Source: Dryas octopetala (lineage: Eukaryota > Streptophyta > Magnoliopsida > Rosales > Rosaceae). Taken from it: DNA of 64,000 bases. The notes beneath the pieces are model-generated. The model had not been told where the DNA came from, ran no database searches, and was given only the letters and a program-made list of their open reading frames with translations. The DNA is taken from assembly GCA_963921425.1 (NCBI GenBank), contig OY992840.1:9488501-9552500 (forward strand). The letters run 5' to 3'. The position numbers and the translations under genes are program-made. Positions 33,801-45,570 of the stretch are shown one piece after another. Position 1 is the first letter of the stretch, and each line of letters starts with the position of its first letter.

Positions 33801-35551
33801 AATTCATTAATCAACTCAGTCCATCCACCTTCAGACCACCAGAAAATAATCCGTGAGAGAAAACCACCTTAAGCTCCTAATGACACCAGCAATGTACCGA
33901 CCACGAAACTGTGCAAAAAAACCCAAAGCAGAAAAACCCAACCCAAATCCCCCTCAGCTTTAAGATTGTTGCTATAGAGAAAGATAATCAGCATGGACTT
34001 TAGTATCCACTACTAATTAAAAAACCCGATTTTGAAAAGAACTAGGAGAATATGCTTAGAAGTTAAAAAATTAAAATAAATTCTTGTTCTCGTTTTATAA
34101 GCAATGTAAGCACAAAACTCAATCTTGAAATGGTCAAGCTCAAGCCCACCTAATGGTCTCAAAGTCCCCAGATTGATTATCGCGTCACTGAAAATCAAAC
34201 CCATTGTTCAAACCTCAAGTATTATTGTTAAAATAAACTTGAAAGCAACCCTTAACTTGTTAGACTAATCAAAACCCCAAAACCCACCCCACCACAAGCC
34301 TAAAAGCTACAAACAAGTAAAACACCAAAACCCCAGCAAAAACACAGAATCCCACTTCCTCGTTTCAAAGAAAACACCATCCACACCGTCCGATCACTGC
34401 TCTATTCCATTGCTTGTCTTGAATACATAAAACCCCACGTCTTCTTAATACCTATCTTTTATTATACTATTTTAACACCATGAGGCCTCAAAAGTAAGGA
34501 AAAACCAAACCTTTTTTTCTCTTATTTTGGATCCTTTTTTAGGTATTGGATGAGGGTGGGACGTTAAAAGAAAAAAATAAATAAAGGAACTAGAAAGCTG
34601 AATGCTGCTCTTCAGTAGCTAAAATCGGACGAATAAAAATCCAGCATCAATGTGACCATAGGATAATACCCAGGCCAACAACATGTGCTATCATGCCCTT
34701 ATCCACCTGCTGATGTGACCCACTTCACACTAACAACCAGTTAAACTGTTAAAAAAAGCAGAGTTTAAAGGTTAAAATTGAAATTGAAATTGAAATCCCA
34801 AAACTCAGAAGCCCAGAACATGACGAACAATGCGAGGAACCTGCGGTTCATACCCAGTTCCCGCTCAGATAACAAAGCCCTTTTCATGTTTCTGGCAGAT
34901 TCAGAATCACAGAAAATCAGAGCAAAATAAAAATTAAAAAAATAAATAAGCAAAGCTCAGAGACATCAAAAATTAACATTTTTGGTAAATATTTTGAACC
35001 AAAGTTTGCCCCTCCGCATTCGAAGAAACTAGCGCCAAAATAGGCTCAGCAATTCAGCATTCCGACTGCAACATTATACAAAATTCTCGAGCATATATCC
35101 GAAACGGTACCGAACGAAACGGAACGATGTCGTTTTGCACATTTACCTTGAGGTGGACGATTCCAACGGTTTTCTGGTGCTTATTACTCCGCCTCGTAGT
35201 CCCGCTGTCCATCCTCGAGAGCCGGTGGGAGGAGATCTCCCCGATCACTCGAACGTCGTCGTTTGGCGTCAGGAGGCTGAGATTCTCCGGCCGGCGAATC
35301 TTCGCGTACGAGAGCACGCCGTTTCGGAGCAGGAACCACCTGGATCTCCATCCCTTGCCGTAATTGGTCCACTTGTGGAGGACTCCGGCGACGGTGGCCT
35401 CAGATCCCGGCGGCCGTCCGGCATTGCCGTCAGATCCGACGGCAACCGTCGCCAGACTCGCCGGCAGGCTCCGCGTCCGGGAGAGCGAGGCCTCTGGCGA
35501 CTGGTCCCCGAGTCCCGCGCTCTCCAGAGTTATGCAGCACAGCGGGTGCAT
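27801..35551 (-). CDS. ORP2A-like: OSBP-related protein (ORP2A-like), PH plus lipid-binding domain, 10 exons
   Basis: Sterol/phospholipid-binding protein expected to act at ER contact sites. Exons in transcript order: 35551-35147, 33549-33190, 31912-31873, 31358-30913, 30546-30391, 29799-29632, 29519-29379, 29186-28962, 28847-28734, 27980-27801. All introns are GT-AG and the frame holds to the TGA; 744 aa, near the size I recall for plant ORP2A. PH domain about residues 52-180 ([18 protein letters not shown]). Residues 286-300 hold an acidic run and SFYDTKE, a FFAT-like VAP-binding motif. The oxysterol-binding domain follows from about 365, with [20 protein letters not shown], the signature SEKVSHHPT (family EQVSHHPP) and GKWDDNMYY. 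It ends with a [14 protein letters not shown] helix region. Start chosen at MHPLCC, the family N-terminus; an in-frame ATG lies 5 codons upstream. Confidence 0.95.
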
Positions 35552-35872
35552 CTCTTTCACTCGCATTTTCGAACAAAACGCCTTACACCAAACACCACGT
35601 AAAGTAAACCAAACCAAACCAAAACGCAGCGTTTCAATGCTTTAATTTCCTGCCATTTTCGCTTTACGCTGAAGAAGAAGAAGAAGTAACTGCAACAGAG
35701 AAAGAGATAATGAAAACTCACAAACAATGAATGAATGAGTGCAACGCCCTCCTTCAACAGTCAACCGATCAATCAATCGTAATCGAAATTTAATGAAAAA
35801 AATGAAAATGCAGGCATGTACGAATCCATCATTAAACGTGAAAATTTAGGCTTCTGAATTAAACTCTCTGTA

Positions 35873-35903
<31 letters not shown>

Positions 35904-36350
35904 GAGAAGAGCTTCTCTCCCTCTCTGTTTCTCTCTCTCTCGAGGTTGAAGACGAACCTGTGGAGAGCTCTGAAACTGAGAGAGATTCGGGATGAGAGAG
36001 AGAGTGTTTGAGTAAGTAGAGGATTATTATATTAAGGACCAAGCAGCTTCTTCTTCTTCTTCTTCTTTTTTTTTTTTTTTTTCTTTTTTTTTTTTTTTGC
36101 TTGAATTGATGGCAAAGTATTTATATATAAATAATTTATTTGTGTGGAAAATTGGAGGGGGTTTGTTGTCCACATTTGTGTGTATGTGTATAGCAGTGGG
36201 TGTGAGAGTGAGAGTTTGAGAGAGAGGGGGGGAGAGAGAGAGAGAGAAATAGGGGTGCAGGTGGTAATTAAGGTAGTGGCAGAATGGTAATTTAATGCAT
36301 TGGAAACCGATTTCCAAGCTGGAGTCTGAAACTGACTGAGGAAGACTTCT
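35552..36350 (-). promoter_or_regulatory. ORP gene leader and promoter region
   Basis: Read on the minus strand, upstream of the ATG are (GAA/CTT)n and (GA/CT)n runs (35673-35690, 35873-35945) typical of plant 5' leaders. A TTATATATAAATAC TATA-like site lies near 36119-36132, about 570 bp from the ATG. T-rich homopolymers surround 36065-36100. Whether the leader contains an intron cannot be told. Confidence 0.4.
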
Positions 36351-36749
36351 TCCTCCTTCTCTTCTAGTCTTTTATCTATGATAGGGAAGAGAGGAGGATT
36401 TATTTTCTCGCGAGATGAGAAATTATAGGTAAATTCTTGGGTTTGGGAGTTACGTTAGAAACGACGGCGGCCGGTGGATAACGACGACAGTGTGTGAGTG
36501 TACCGAGTGGCGGCAGTTTGATGATGAGTTGGAACAGAGAACTGGGAAGAGGTGGGGGGGGGGGGGGTGGGAGGGGGGAACAGAAATACAGAGGCTGAAG
36601 GCAGTGTTATTAAATGCTATTTAATATAGTAATCATCATTTTTTCGTCTGTCAGTTTATTCATTTTTTTTGTTTTTGCTTTTTCTCATTCCGGAAAAAAA
36701 AAATCAGTCTTTACAAACAATATATATACTTTAATGGTTGTTTTATTTT

Positions 36750-37480
36750 AAGGTATTAATTTTGATTTGTGTTAATGAAAGATACATATTTTTATTTTGT
36801 GTCTATTAAAAATCATGTTTTATCTCAACTTTGACCCGATATTTGACCTATTAAAACTTCATCAAATTTAGCAAACTTATATTTGGTTTAAATTTATGCA
36901 TCTTTTCTTTACAACTATATAAAGATCATTCAAATCGGACATCTATAACTCCAGATAATTTGCCCAAAAGTAGAATACCCGAAACTGTCTAATCAGACCT
37001 CTGACCCGACATTTGACCTATTAAAACTTCATTAAAGACCATGTTTTATCTCAACTTTGACCCGACATTTGACCTATTAAAACTCCATCAAATTTAGCAA
37101 ACTTATACTTGGTTTAAATTTATGCATCTCTTCTTTACAACTATATAAAGATCACTCAAATCGGACATCTATAACTCCAGATAATTTGCCCAAAAGTAGA
37201 ATACCCGAAACTGTCTAATCGGACCTCTGAGAAAAAATTTGAAAAATCAGACAATTTTGGTACCCTACTTTGGGGCCGATTATCTGGAGTTGTAAATATC
37301 TGACTTAGGTCATCTTTATATGGTTGTAAAAAGAAGATGCATATCTTTAAATCCAGTATAATTTTTCTGAGTTTGATAGAGTTTTGATGGGTACAACGTC
37401 AGGTCAAAATTGAGATAAAAACTGAAAAAAAAAAAAAAAAAAAAAAAACTGAAAAATAACATGGTATTTAATTGACACAA
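36750..37480. mobile_element. Large palindromic MITE, copy 2, with internal duplication
   Basis: Homologous to 13074-13713: shares CTTTACAACTATATAAAGATC, ACTCCAGATAATTTGCCC and, on the right, GGGGCCGATTATCTGGAGTT. The left arm is duplicated in tandem with a period of 226 bp: CATGTTTTATCTCAACTTTG begins at both 36814 and 37040. An A-rich run (37424-37448) marks the right arm. Noncoding; outer ends approximate. Confidence 0.6.
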
Positions 37481-37499
37481 AATAATGTAGTCATTCCGT

Positions 37500-38610
37500 T
37501 AACTTTTATGTTAGTTTTGATTGCATATAACATGTGTGAGATTCACTTGCGTTGATGTGGACAGTAAATTATGCCATGTGAATTAAAAAAAAATTAAATA
37601 GATTACAACCTTGTTCTTCCTTTCTAGGATCCACCATAATAATGTAAGAATAAATCTCGACTTACAACCTAATAAATGATTAGCATGTTAGAAATTACAA
37701 GTTTACAAGGTTAGAAATTAGAACTCATAACTCTTAGGAGATGAGGGTGAAAAGTGAGTTCGGTGACAAGGAAGGAGTGAGAACTAAACATATCTATCAT
37801 AGGAGAAGATGAGGGAATTGGGAAAGGAAGAGATGAGGGAGGAAGGAGAAGTGAGGATAAACAAGATAATTTTTTATATTTAGTTTTAATGTTATCTTTT
37901 AATTTTTTTAATATAGAATAGTTTAGCTGCTTTTTTTCTAATTTTTTTTTTTGTTTATTTTGTTTGTTCATGTGGCATATTTTATCTTGCATGTAAGGAT
38001 AAAAGGGTCTCACACATGCCACGTAGTCAAAACTAATAGAAAAATTAATAGAATGACTACATTGCAATTTTTATAAACTTTAGATTCTACATTGAAACGT
38101 TTTAAACATTTGGTACCAAAGTGAAAAACGACTTTAACTTGAGAGATACAAAGTGTAATTGACCTTTTTAATTAATATTATATTTGAATGGTCCAACCAA
38201 ATCTATTTTTGTAAGACAAAATAAGATTAGCTTATTGAAAGGTTAGTTACTTGGATAATTAACCTTTCCTTTGGCAAACTCATAAGCTATATACCAAATC
38301 CATTAAGTCTTATTCTTGACTTTTAAGAGTAATCAGGTGTGTTGATAAAAAAATAAAAATAAAAATACCTATCATCTATACAATTACCAAAGAAATTGGA
38401 AGTCTATCCACAAAAGCACTAGAGCCGCAACCGTAGACGCACTTTTCTCATAACCCTGTGAGAGAGACTCCACCAAAAGTGAGAGTCTATTAATCCAATA
38501 AAAAAAAATTGTAAATATATTCGGTGTATGGATGTATGGTAGGAGGTCTCCTAAAAATGTGTTAAGTATGGTTTGCTTGCTAATTAACTTGGTCCTTGAA
38601 TATAACCTAT
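37500..38610. other. Intergenic DNA, no gene recognised
   Basis: AT-rich sequence with an open antisense frame of 118 codons (37711-38067) that is Ser/Lys/Phe-rich and shows no domain. Nothing supported. Confidence 0.4.
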
Positions 38611-39090
38611 TAGAGGTGTCAAACGAGTCGATCCGACCTAGTACGTTTAGGTTGAGGTTATCGTGTTTTCGTGCCGTGCTCGAATCGATCCATAAAGTTA
38701 AGACCTATGCCCACGGCTCGTCGACCATTCGTGCTCGTGTCATGCTTTAAACAAGCCAGCCCACGAGCCTTATTTTTTCCGATAAGAAAACTAATCTTAT
38801 GATATTTTTTCTTCTTTATAATTAAATATTAACAATTTTTTTGCATGAAATTAAATATTCTTGTTGAAAAATTCTTTAAAAATGAAAAAAAAAAAAAAAA
38901 AAGTTAAAAGAGTCATGCCTAATTCGGGCTCATGCTCGTGCTTGGCCCGTGTCATGCTCGTGCCGTGTTTAATGAGCTAAAAGCTTTGGCCCGACCCGGC
39001 CCATTTACTCATGCTGTGTTGTGCTTATTTTAATAGTATCGTATCGTACTGTGCCGTGCTCGGGCCAGCCCAACCTGTTTGACACATCTA
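38611..39090. mobile_element. hAT-type MITE, GC-rich ends, copy 1
   Basis: The ends TAGAGGTGTCAAACGAG and, on the opposite strand, TAGATGTGTCAAACAGG are inverted repeats. Inside them are GC-rich words built on CGTGCCGTGCTCG, and the middle is AT-rich. A second copy (54343-54859) has the same ends and order. TAG-type ends followed by GGGCCGG-like sequence resemble the hAT-like element at 9146-11478. No target duplication was identified. Confidence 0.65.
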
Positions 39091-40699
39091 GAACACATCA
39101 AGCTATCAAATCAGAATTGACTATAAGATTTCTAACTAATTTTAATCCATTAAATCAATATTCCGTCACTTTTACTTTTACCACCATTTAGGCACCCCCT
39201 TTATCACTTCATATTTAAGATATATTGCCAAAGAAGAAGAGATGAATAATGATTTCCACAACCCTTTTATTTTTGTAAGAGAAAATTAGGATGTACACAT
39301 TTATCATCCTAACTTTTTGATTGAACCCTTATGGCTTTTTCAATTTTGATTGCACTGCATTTATTTTTTTCCACATCATTAAATTATGTATATTATAATT
39401 ACATGTCATATTTTTATTTTTATTTTTTTATTTAAATTATGTATTTATTTTCATATTTGTCTCTTATAATATTGTAAATGAGAATTTTATTGGGAATAGG
39501 TATTTAAGGAAAGAATTTTCTTGGGATAGTAACGTTAATCAACCAAATGATCTCCATAATTTTTTACTATAAACCTACTTTTTTTTTCTTTTTAAATGTT
39601 GGTGACTTTAAGTAGTTTGCCTCACGTTGATTTTGTTTTTATTTTTATTTTTATGTGATAGTGGATCTTGTTTCCGTTTGAATCCGATGTGTAAAGGTAC
39701 GTTATTTTCTGTTACAATTTAGGATTTAGGGTATATAACGGATTATGAATGTTGCATCTTAAGTTTTTTACCCAAATCTCATAGTTAAAACCTAACATAA
39801 AACCGACAAACCAGGTGAATGAGAATATAGGTACTTTTTTTTTTGTTAAAAACTTAAAAGGCATAAATTGTTAGTCTAACAGATAGAAGGTTGAAGTATT
39901 ATATGAAAAAAAAAAAAAGCTCTTTTCATAAACCAGGTACAAAATTACTTTAATTAGACAGTTGACTTTATTCAAAATTAATTAATGTGATAGTTGAGTA
40001 GTGTTTTCATTACCAATTTACGTTAGATAGTTGACTTTAACATAATATATGTTTCTAGCTATAAGTAACAAATCAATGTGATACAAACTATTTAGCTAAT
40101 TTTCTCTTGTCATAAATTTGAAATATTATATTATCAAATAGTGAATTAGAATAATAATTAAGTTAGGTAAAATTTTCACATAACAAGATAGATATTTAGT
40201 AAGAGATCATCTTTAAGTAATCAACTCAATTGTGTGTATATAACGTGTTAAATAACATAAAATTTAGTAAATACAATTTATCAAAAAATCAGTAAATATT
40301 AATGTTGAGAATAGATATATAATAAAAGGGTGGGAGATGGGGACCGCTGGAAGTAGCAATCGCTGCACAGCCTGCACATCTGGAACCCCTTAGGAAGTTT
40401 AGTCAATGCTACTGGACACAGCTATAAAATGAAAGATTATTACTCTTTAGCTCCACTGGACAAATTGAATTCACATCCATAAATGTTAGACTGAATAATC
40501 TCTTTCTTCTTGTTAGATTATTCTTTCACGGTTTCACCTTCCTAAAGATTCAGTGCACCCAAAACTACTATGTACCTTTCATAAATATGCTCGTGGGAGG
40601 AAAAAAGGAAAGAATTTTATGCAGTGCTTTAATTTTGACCACTGTGATAATTCTGGACGCATATTAATTATCGTGTTAAATTGTTAATGTACTCTCCTA

Positions 40700-41065
40700 A
40701 ATATACCTATTTTAAATAAGAAAATTAGAATTAAATATTAAATATCAAATATTAATAGTTTTTCAGTAAACCAGAAAGACACCAATTTTTTTTAATTTAG
40801 GCACTAACCTAGAGCAAGACATTTTGGATTAGGTCACAAATTAGTTTGTTATACAATTGTGACTGTCGAACAGTCACAGTTGTGACCGCTTCAAATTTAA
40901 AAAAAATTAAAATTTTTTGACTGTTAGACGGTCACAACTCGATATAATCATGTTTTTTAAAATTGGTACATAAAGTGAAATGACATAAAAATTTTGTTAG
41001 TTAAAATGAAAAAATATTACAATTTAGTACCTAAAGTCAACGAATCTATTTTAAATCAGGTTCGC
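40700..41065. repeat. Dispersed AT-rich repeat with GTGACTGT hairpin, copy 1
   Basis: Shares with 63100-63545 the blocks TTAGGCACTAACCTAGAG, ATTTTGGATTAGGTCACAAA and TTTGTTATACA, a GACTGTTAGAC block and a closing ACCTAAAGTCAA. A small palindrome of GTGACTGT and ACAGTCAC lies at about 40858-40885. Class unknown. Confidence 0.5.
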
Positions 41066-41209
41066 TAATTTTGGGTATCAAATTTTAATAGTTTTTTAGT
41101 TTAGATATTAAATTTAATAATATTTTAGATTAACTACTAATTGAAAAGTCAAATATAATAATAGTAAAGCGTATTATAATTCACAAATATTACATCACAT
41201 GTCAATACA

Positions 41210-41470
41210 ATAATAAAAAATATGGTCAATTACAAATAAATTAATAAAAAAATATTAGGTTTGTGTTTAACTGTTACGTAGAAAAATGGTTTAGAGTTTA
41301 ACCCAGGCAAAAAGCCATAAGCTTTGGAACTCTAATTCTATAAACCCTAAACCTCATTCATGTATCATGTATCTCATTTTTATATTCTACATCATATTTG
41401 TATACCCTAAATTAAATTAAAGATAACGTTATAATTTTATGATCACGAGTACAATTAGACTATATTAGCC
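41210..41470. repeat. Dispersed AT-rich repeat, copy 2
   Basis: Second copy of the repeat at 25560-26060, with the same ordered blocks (TACAAATAAATTAATAAAAA, CTTTGGAACTCTAATT, ACCCTAAACCTCATT, ACCCTAAATTAAATTAA). Noncoding. Confidence 0.5.
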
Positions 41471-42494
41471 AACTTTCAAGATAATATAAAAATCTTAAGG
41501 ACAAAATGTCAAAAGGAAAAGCTCAAAACAAAAGGGCCAACATATTTGTAACTAAATCTAAAAAATTACATTTAAATTTGATAGTCTAATTAAAATATTA
41601 TATAGTCTTCATACTAAACTAAAAAAATTATTAAAATTTAATATTTAATCATAATTTTCTATTTTAAATCCCTCATTTAGAAAAATATGAAATTCTAGTG
41701 AGATTTGATGAAAGATGAGTACCAAATCGCATTTTAGCTTTCTATCTTAAACACAACTTTGGTGAAGAAGGGGTCAAGGCGGGGAGGGGTGTGGGGGAAT
41801 TCCCAAATCCATCCTCTAATCTCATAAAAAGCTAAATCTCTAATCAATATAAAATATTTGAATACAGTGGGTGTATGGTAATTTTCTTCAGGGAGGCTGA
41901 TTCCAACGCACCACTTCATAGTCATGGCATACTCTACAATTAATGAACATGGTGTCTTTGTTTTTAATATTTGGAAAAATTCTGCAAATTCTCCTTGCAG
42001 ATTGACTTAGGGTGTGTTTGGTAATACTGTGAAAATAATTAGCTGTGAATTAAAGCTGCTGTGAAGTATAACTAATTGTGAAACAAAGTAGTTTAGTGTT
42101 TGGTAAATTGTGTTTTCAAAAGTGCTGTGAAGTAAAAGTAGCTGTGAAGCAAAGCAATACTGTTTGGTAAATTTTCATGTAAAAGTGCTTTGGATGTTTA
42201 TAATAACTAAAATTGACATGTTATAGTTGAAAATATTTTTTACTCATTTGTTTGGCAAAAAAAAAGTGTTTTTTGCTTGTTTTTCAATTTTTTTTTACAA
42301 ATTAATAGTTTTTCATTTTACATGTTAATATGTATGAGGTCTAAACTGACACATGTCTCTCATTTGTTTGATATTTGAAAACATAACTATATAATATTAT
42401 CTAACAAAAAACTATAACTAACATTCGACATCTTTTTCAACGTAAAATAAGAATTAAAAATATTGAAAATAATAACAAATACATATTAAAACGT

Positions 42495-43361
42495 CTAAAT
42501 GGATGCACGAATTAAACTTGTAGCAATGTTATTTCTCAGTTGCTCCATCTCTTGTGCTCCCGAACCCTGGGTAATATGATAATCCTCAATTTGATCTGCC
42601 TCCTCACTTACGATGTCATTTGGGTCATCCTCACTTTCATTAAAATGTATATCACGGTTGGCATGCCTTCGTATGTAGTTATGAAGTGCCATAGTTGCAA
42701 TGACAATTTTAACTTGCTTCGTGAATGAGTAATTGGGCATGTCCCTTAAAATCTTCCACCTTCTTTTCCATACTCCAAAAGTACGCTCAATGACACTCCT
42801 AAGGGAAGAGTGCGCGTGGTTAAATATCTCTCTAGAACCTCTTGGTTGGCTCATAAATAACTCAGTCGCATAGAGCCACAAACTGCTCCCGGCCTCTGCC
42901 CCAGGTAAAGATGAGACTACCTTCATCACTTCAGGAATACTACTAGCTTGTGAGGTTGCATGCATTACTGAAGTAGCAGTACTCCTAGTTTCAATTGCAT
43001 CAACCATTCGATCAATTTGTTGCGACAATTTCGCAGCACCTCCTACTTTTCCCCTTCTTGTAAAAGTTCCTTTGTCTTTCTTCTCTTCAGTTGCTTTTCT
43101 TTTTCCCTTCCCTGAAGAACTTTCAGTAACTTGTGTGGTTTCCATTGTGTTAGTAGTATCATCGGAGTCACCACTACCTTCGAGTGCAATATCATCACCA
43201 TTCGATGCTTCTTGATTTTCAGACGGAAGTACACCAGATGAGGGTGCCCAAGCATGCTGGCCAGTGGCCACAGTGTTCATAAACATCCTATCAAGCTTCT
43301 GCTCCATATCAGGACTAATGCCATTTTTACGAAATTGTGCATACTTCTTGTTTTTCTGCAT
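42495..43361 (-). CDS. Myb/SANT-like ORF1 remnant fused in frame to Harbinger transposase C-terminus
   Basis: 288 codons, open throughout. Residues 1-175 resemble the C-terminal part of plant Myb/SANT-like proteins of PIF/Harbinger ORF1 type (FRKNGISPDMEQKLDRMF, GQHAWAPSSG, then a charged linker and LPGAEAGSSLWLYATELFM). Residues 178-236 are the C-terminal part of a HARBI1-like DDE transposase (EIFNHAHSSLRSVIERTFG, VWKRRWKILRDMP, IATMALHNYIRRH); E192 would be the third catalytic acid. The two catalytic Asp blocks and the Myb DNA-binding repeat are absent. The ATG lies in CTATGCAG, which also looks like a splice acceptor, so this may be a last exon whose upstream exons were lost. Most likely an internal-deletion fusion. 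Confidence 0.75.
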   Translation of the reverse strand: MQKNKKYAQFRKNGISPDMEQKLDRMFMNTVATGQHAWAPSSGVLPSENQEASNGDDIALEGSGDSDDTTNTMETTQVTESSSGKGKRKATEEKKDKGTFTRRGKVGGAAKLSQQIDRMVDAIETRSTATSVMHATSQASSIPEVMKVVSSLPGAEAGSSLWLYATELFMSQPRGSREIFNHAHSSLRSVIERTFGVWKRRWKILRDMPNYSFTKQVKIVIATMALHNYIRRHANRDIHFNESEDDPNDIVSEEADQIEDYHITQGSGAQEMEQLRNNIATSLIRASI

Positions 43362-44044
43362 AGCAAAGAGATAAAGTCATGATTATATAGCTAAAAGACA
43401 ATAAAGTCAAAGAAAGCATGAAGTTTGACATAAGATTTCAATTGCGGATGGAGAGTGTTAAAGAATGAAGCATGAAGCATGAAGTCAAAGAATTTATCTA
43501 ATTCCCAAAGAATTCTATTAAACAATGAAAGTGTAACCAAACTGATGCAGCAACTGATGCAGCAAACTGATGCACTTATTTAACAAACTGTCTTCATATG
43601 TACTTTCCTATGTACTTTGCATCAGGCAGCAACTGATGCAGTTATTTAACAAACTGTCTTCCAAGTCTGCCAAGTACAAGCCTAGGGTATGTAACCAATA
43701 TTGTAACCCCTGTTTAGATCCTTTAGCCCTATTGTGTTTTTTCTTTTCCTTCATTATTAATTTTTGTGTTTTTCCTTTTCCTTCATTATTAATATATATA
43801 TATTTTTAAAAGTTAATAATATATACGTTGTTTTCATCTGTCACATGGAAAACACCTTTTATATATGGCAACAAAGGGTCACTAGACTAGCCTGTAACCA
43901 AAACAGGGTCATCACTGTACGTACTGCACACTGCATAGAAAGTTAATTACAAGTGCTAAAACACACATATATCAACTGATCATGTAAAAACTGACTTTTA
44001 CACATGTTCTTTATTCACTAATGTTTCTTCATTTGTGTTTCTAG

Positions 44045-44586
44045 TGAAGTTTACATAAAAGCATCTTCAAAAGGGCAGCCATTTTCCATTAGGGAGGTCA
44101 AGGCTTCATATATTGGTCAGCTTGTGAAGATATCAGGTATTGTGACGCGGTGTTCAGATGTTAAGCCATTGATGCAGGTTGCTGTGTATACGTGTGAAGA
44201 ATGTGGTTTTGAGATTTATCAGGTAATAAGGGGCAAGCTTAGCTCATATATCCTGAAATGAATCTCCTCAAATAAGAAGAGATTTTCCATGATAAATTTT
44301 TGTCCTATTTCCACCATAAACCAATATAATATTTTCCATTCAATTGCCAGGAAGTCATAATAAAGTGGGATTTAGAACTAGCTACAACACCAAACATATT
44401 CAGCATATTTTCTTACATTTCTTTTACCCTTCGGAATATTATCTTTTAATGCCATTGGGTCTATACTTGGGTCTAGTTTCTTTAAAGCCACTTTTTGAGT
44501 GCCCATCCAGGCGCTGTTTTACAAATAGAACAAAGGGGAATCTCATTCTTCAACTCAGGGCATCAAAATTTTTGAAGTTTCAGGAG
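44045..44586 (+). pseudogene. MCM7: Captured MCM7 gene fragment (zinc-finger region)
   Basis: Exon A (44045-44222) translates without stops for 59 codons: [51 protein letters not shown]. This matches the N-terminal OB-fold and zinc-finger region of plant MCM7 (PROLIFERA), a subunit of the replicative helicase. It is bounded by an AG acceptor and a GT donor. A 128-bp intron follows (44223-44350). Exon B resumes with GAAGTC at 44351, is interrupted by about 130 unrelated bases, then continues [10 protein letters not shown]...[11 protein letters not shown] at 44488-44586, ending at a GT donor. Both Cys pairs are present. Introns are retained, so capture was at DNA level, not through mRNA. It lies inside a Harbinger element, antisense to the transposase, and has no promoter or ends of its own. 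Confidence 0.88.
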
Positions 44587-44849
44587 GTTTATATTTTATC
44601 CTATTTCATTCTTGAATTATACTATACCAAGGAGGACATCTGAATCTTTTGACAGTTTTACTATCTGCTTATGTGACATACATCTACATCAACTTGATTA
44701 CTATAATCACCACAACACTGCCCATGCAGCCACTTTCACTAACATACATAAGAGATAATATTCACATAGAGGAGTCTGAAACAAACTAGGAGCAAAAATG
44801 GTGTAAAAAGTAAAACATGAATAAGTAAAATCCATTGTCTATGGGGTAT

Positions 44850-45285
44850 CAATTGTCTTTCTCCGACATAATTTCAAACACTTAAACTGCAAACAAGCCA
44901 CAAGCTAGCAAAGCCTCAAATTCAATAAACCTTTCACTCAATTCAATTACTCATCAATCATTTCTACACCAAATGAAAAGAAAACAAAAAATAAGATATG
45001 GGTTTTTTTTTTGGGAGGATTGTCAAACACTGCCATTCTCAGACATAATACTGCAAACAAACTACAACAAAGCAAAGCCTCAAATTTAATAACACTTTCT
45101 ACATCTCAAACTAAACCCCATAAATCATCAATTCGCACAAAACCCATATGCACCAGAAAGATTCTTAATCATCCAATGCAACAGCAGCTGCTTATTAACA
45201 CAAACACACTGCACTCACTATTGTAATGCAAGCACTAATTCAAAAAAACAAGATATGGGGTTTTTTTTTTTGGGAGGATTGATTG
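44850..45285. repeat. Diverged tandem duplication inside the Harbinger element
   Basis: Two blocks of about 200-250 bp, each holding GACATAAT, ACTGCAAACAA, GCAAAGCCTCAAATT and ending AAGATATGGG, a T run, then GGGAGGATTG (at about 44994-45022 and 45250-45281). Divergence is considerable. No coding role evident. Confidence 0.6.
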
Positions 45286-45502
45286 AATTTGTACCTGACT
45301 TTCTTGAGCAGGATGGCCTTAAGCTTGCGTGCTAGGTCTTGGGATATCAGCAAGCACTAATTAACTAAGATGAAATTCCCAAACAGAAATCAAAATTCAA
45401 ACAACAAGCCTGGCCTCACTCACAGATATAAAAAATTTAGGAACCCTAAATCAAAAATTTAGGAAATTTTGACAGAGAGAGAGAAACATAGAGCACTAAC
45501 CT

Positions 45503-45570
45503 ATGGAGACGACGACAACAGACGATGGAGACGACGACAACAGACGATGGAGACGACGACAAGAAATGGC
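45503..45570. repeat. 22-bp minisatellite, about 3 copies
   Basis: The unit ATGGAGACGACGACAACAGA plus CG repeats at 45503, 45525 and 45547, the last copy partial. It sits in the right part of the Harbinger element, in a G/A-rich section just before an ATGGCGATTG sequence. Confidence 0.85.

Larger units (their letters stand above)
39091..42006. other. AT-rich intergenic DNA with dispersed repeats
   Basis: No protein-coding gene recognised. Contains dispersed repeats at about 40700-41065 (second copy at 63100-63545) and 41210-41470 (second copy at 25560-26060). Confidence 0.45.

Noticed and set aside
35135..35645. Plus-strand open frames of 93-155 codons opposite ORP exon 1
   Set aside because: Antisense shadows of the GC-rich PH-domain exon.
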